Translations under genes and position numbers: made by a program
Shown here: one piece after another, positions 5,984 to 6,009 of the stretch
How the letters are laid out: each line of letters starts with the position of its first letter
How positions within the stretch are numbered: position 1 is the stretch's first letter
Notes under the pieces: model-generated
The model's input: the letters and a program-made list of their open reading frames with translations, nothing else
The model's database searches: none
What the model was told of the DNA's origin: nothing
Assembly: GCA_964546285.1 (NCBI GenBank)
Contig: CAZJJK010000141.1
Location: 1 to 6,009, forward strand
Source: CAZJJK01 sp964546285
Lineage (GTDB): Bacteria > Spirochaetota > Spirochaetia > Treponematales > Breznakiellaceae
DNA: 6,009 nt
Direction of reading: 5' to 3'

Positions 5984-6009
5984 ATGCGAGATTCGATTTC
6001 AAAATGGAT
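5984..6009 (+). CDS. Start of an unidentified gene (runs off right edge)
   Basis: ATG at 5984 follows AAGGAG (5967-5972) with an 11-base spacer, slightly long but acceptable. Only MRDSISKW is visible, too little to name a product; these residues are polar, with no sign of a signal peptide yet. A candidate promoter at 5886-5913 in the same direction supports a real gene start. A different start codon beyond the edge is possible but would be even further from the ribosome binding site. Confidence 0.5.

Overview
This window is a stretch of a bacterial chromosome carrying mostly housekeeping genes, with moderately AT-rich coding sequence and very AT-rich spacers. The exact 55-base overlap on either side of a 100-N block indicates a draft, short-read (possibly metagenomic) assembly. 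I cannot place the organism taxonomically from these genes. Shine-Dalgarno sites are of the AGGAGG type and the genes are ordinary bacterial ones.

Layout, left to right. (1) 1-94, minus: start of a gene for an exported protein, recognised by a signal peptide and a good ribosome binding site; it runs off the left edge. (2) 149-1782, minus: pepA, an M17 leucyl aminopeptidase. It is interrupted by a false scaffold gap (1156-1255); collapsing the duplicated 55-base flanks restores one uninterrupted 492-residue frame. (3) 1783-2163 (381 bases without a gene): the pepA leader and possible promoter, then a 131-base palindromic element with perfect 28-base terminal inverted repeats (1949-2079). (4) 2164-2532, minus: a stand-alone LigD-type 3'-phosphoesterase domain protein. 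(5) 2459-4648, minus: rnr, ribonuclease R, whose 3' end overlaps the phosphoesterase gene by 74 bases. (6) 4649-4909: divergent control region with candidate promoters for rnr and plsC and a perfect 12-base palindrome. (7) 4910-5644, plus: plsC-type 1-acylglycerol-3-phosphate acyltransferase. (8) 5645-5983 (339 bases without a gene): small hairpins, a second copy of the palindromic element (5748-5872) and a candidate extended -10 promoter. (9) 5984-6009, plus: probable start of another gene, cut by the right edge.

How the genes fit together: rnr and the phosphoesterase gene are almost certainly one transcription unit and probably translationally coupled. RNase R digests structured RNA from the 3' end, and the LigD_N family trims 3'-phosphates and 3'-ribonucleotides, so a shared role in clearing blocked 3' ends is plausible but is inference. 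PepA (peptide turnover) and PlsC (phosphatidic acid synthesis) have no evident functional link to them.

The most unusual feature is the pair of intergenic structured repeats. Both lie about 85-105 bases downstream of a stop codon, in the same orientation relative to the gene they follow. They share two conserved blocks of 19-21 bases and keep the same internal stem through base changes that preserve pairing only in the sense-strand RNA. I do not recognise the family.
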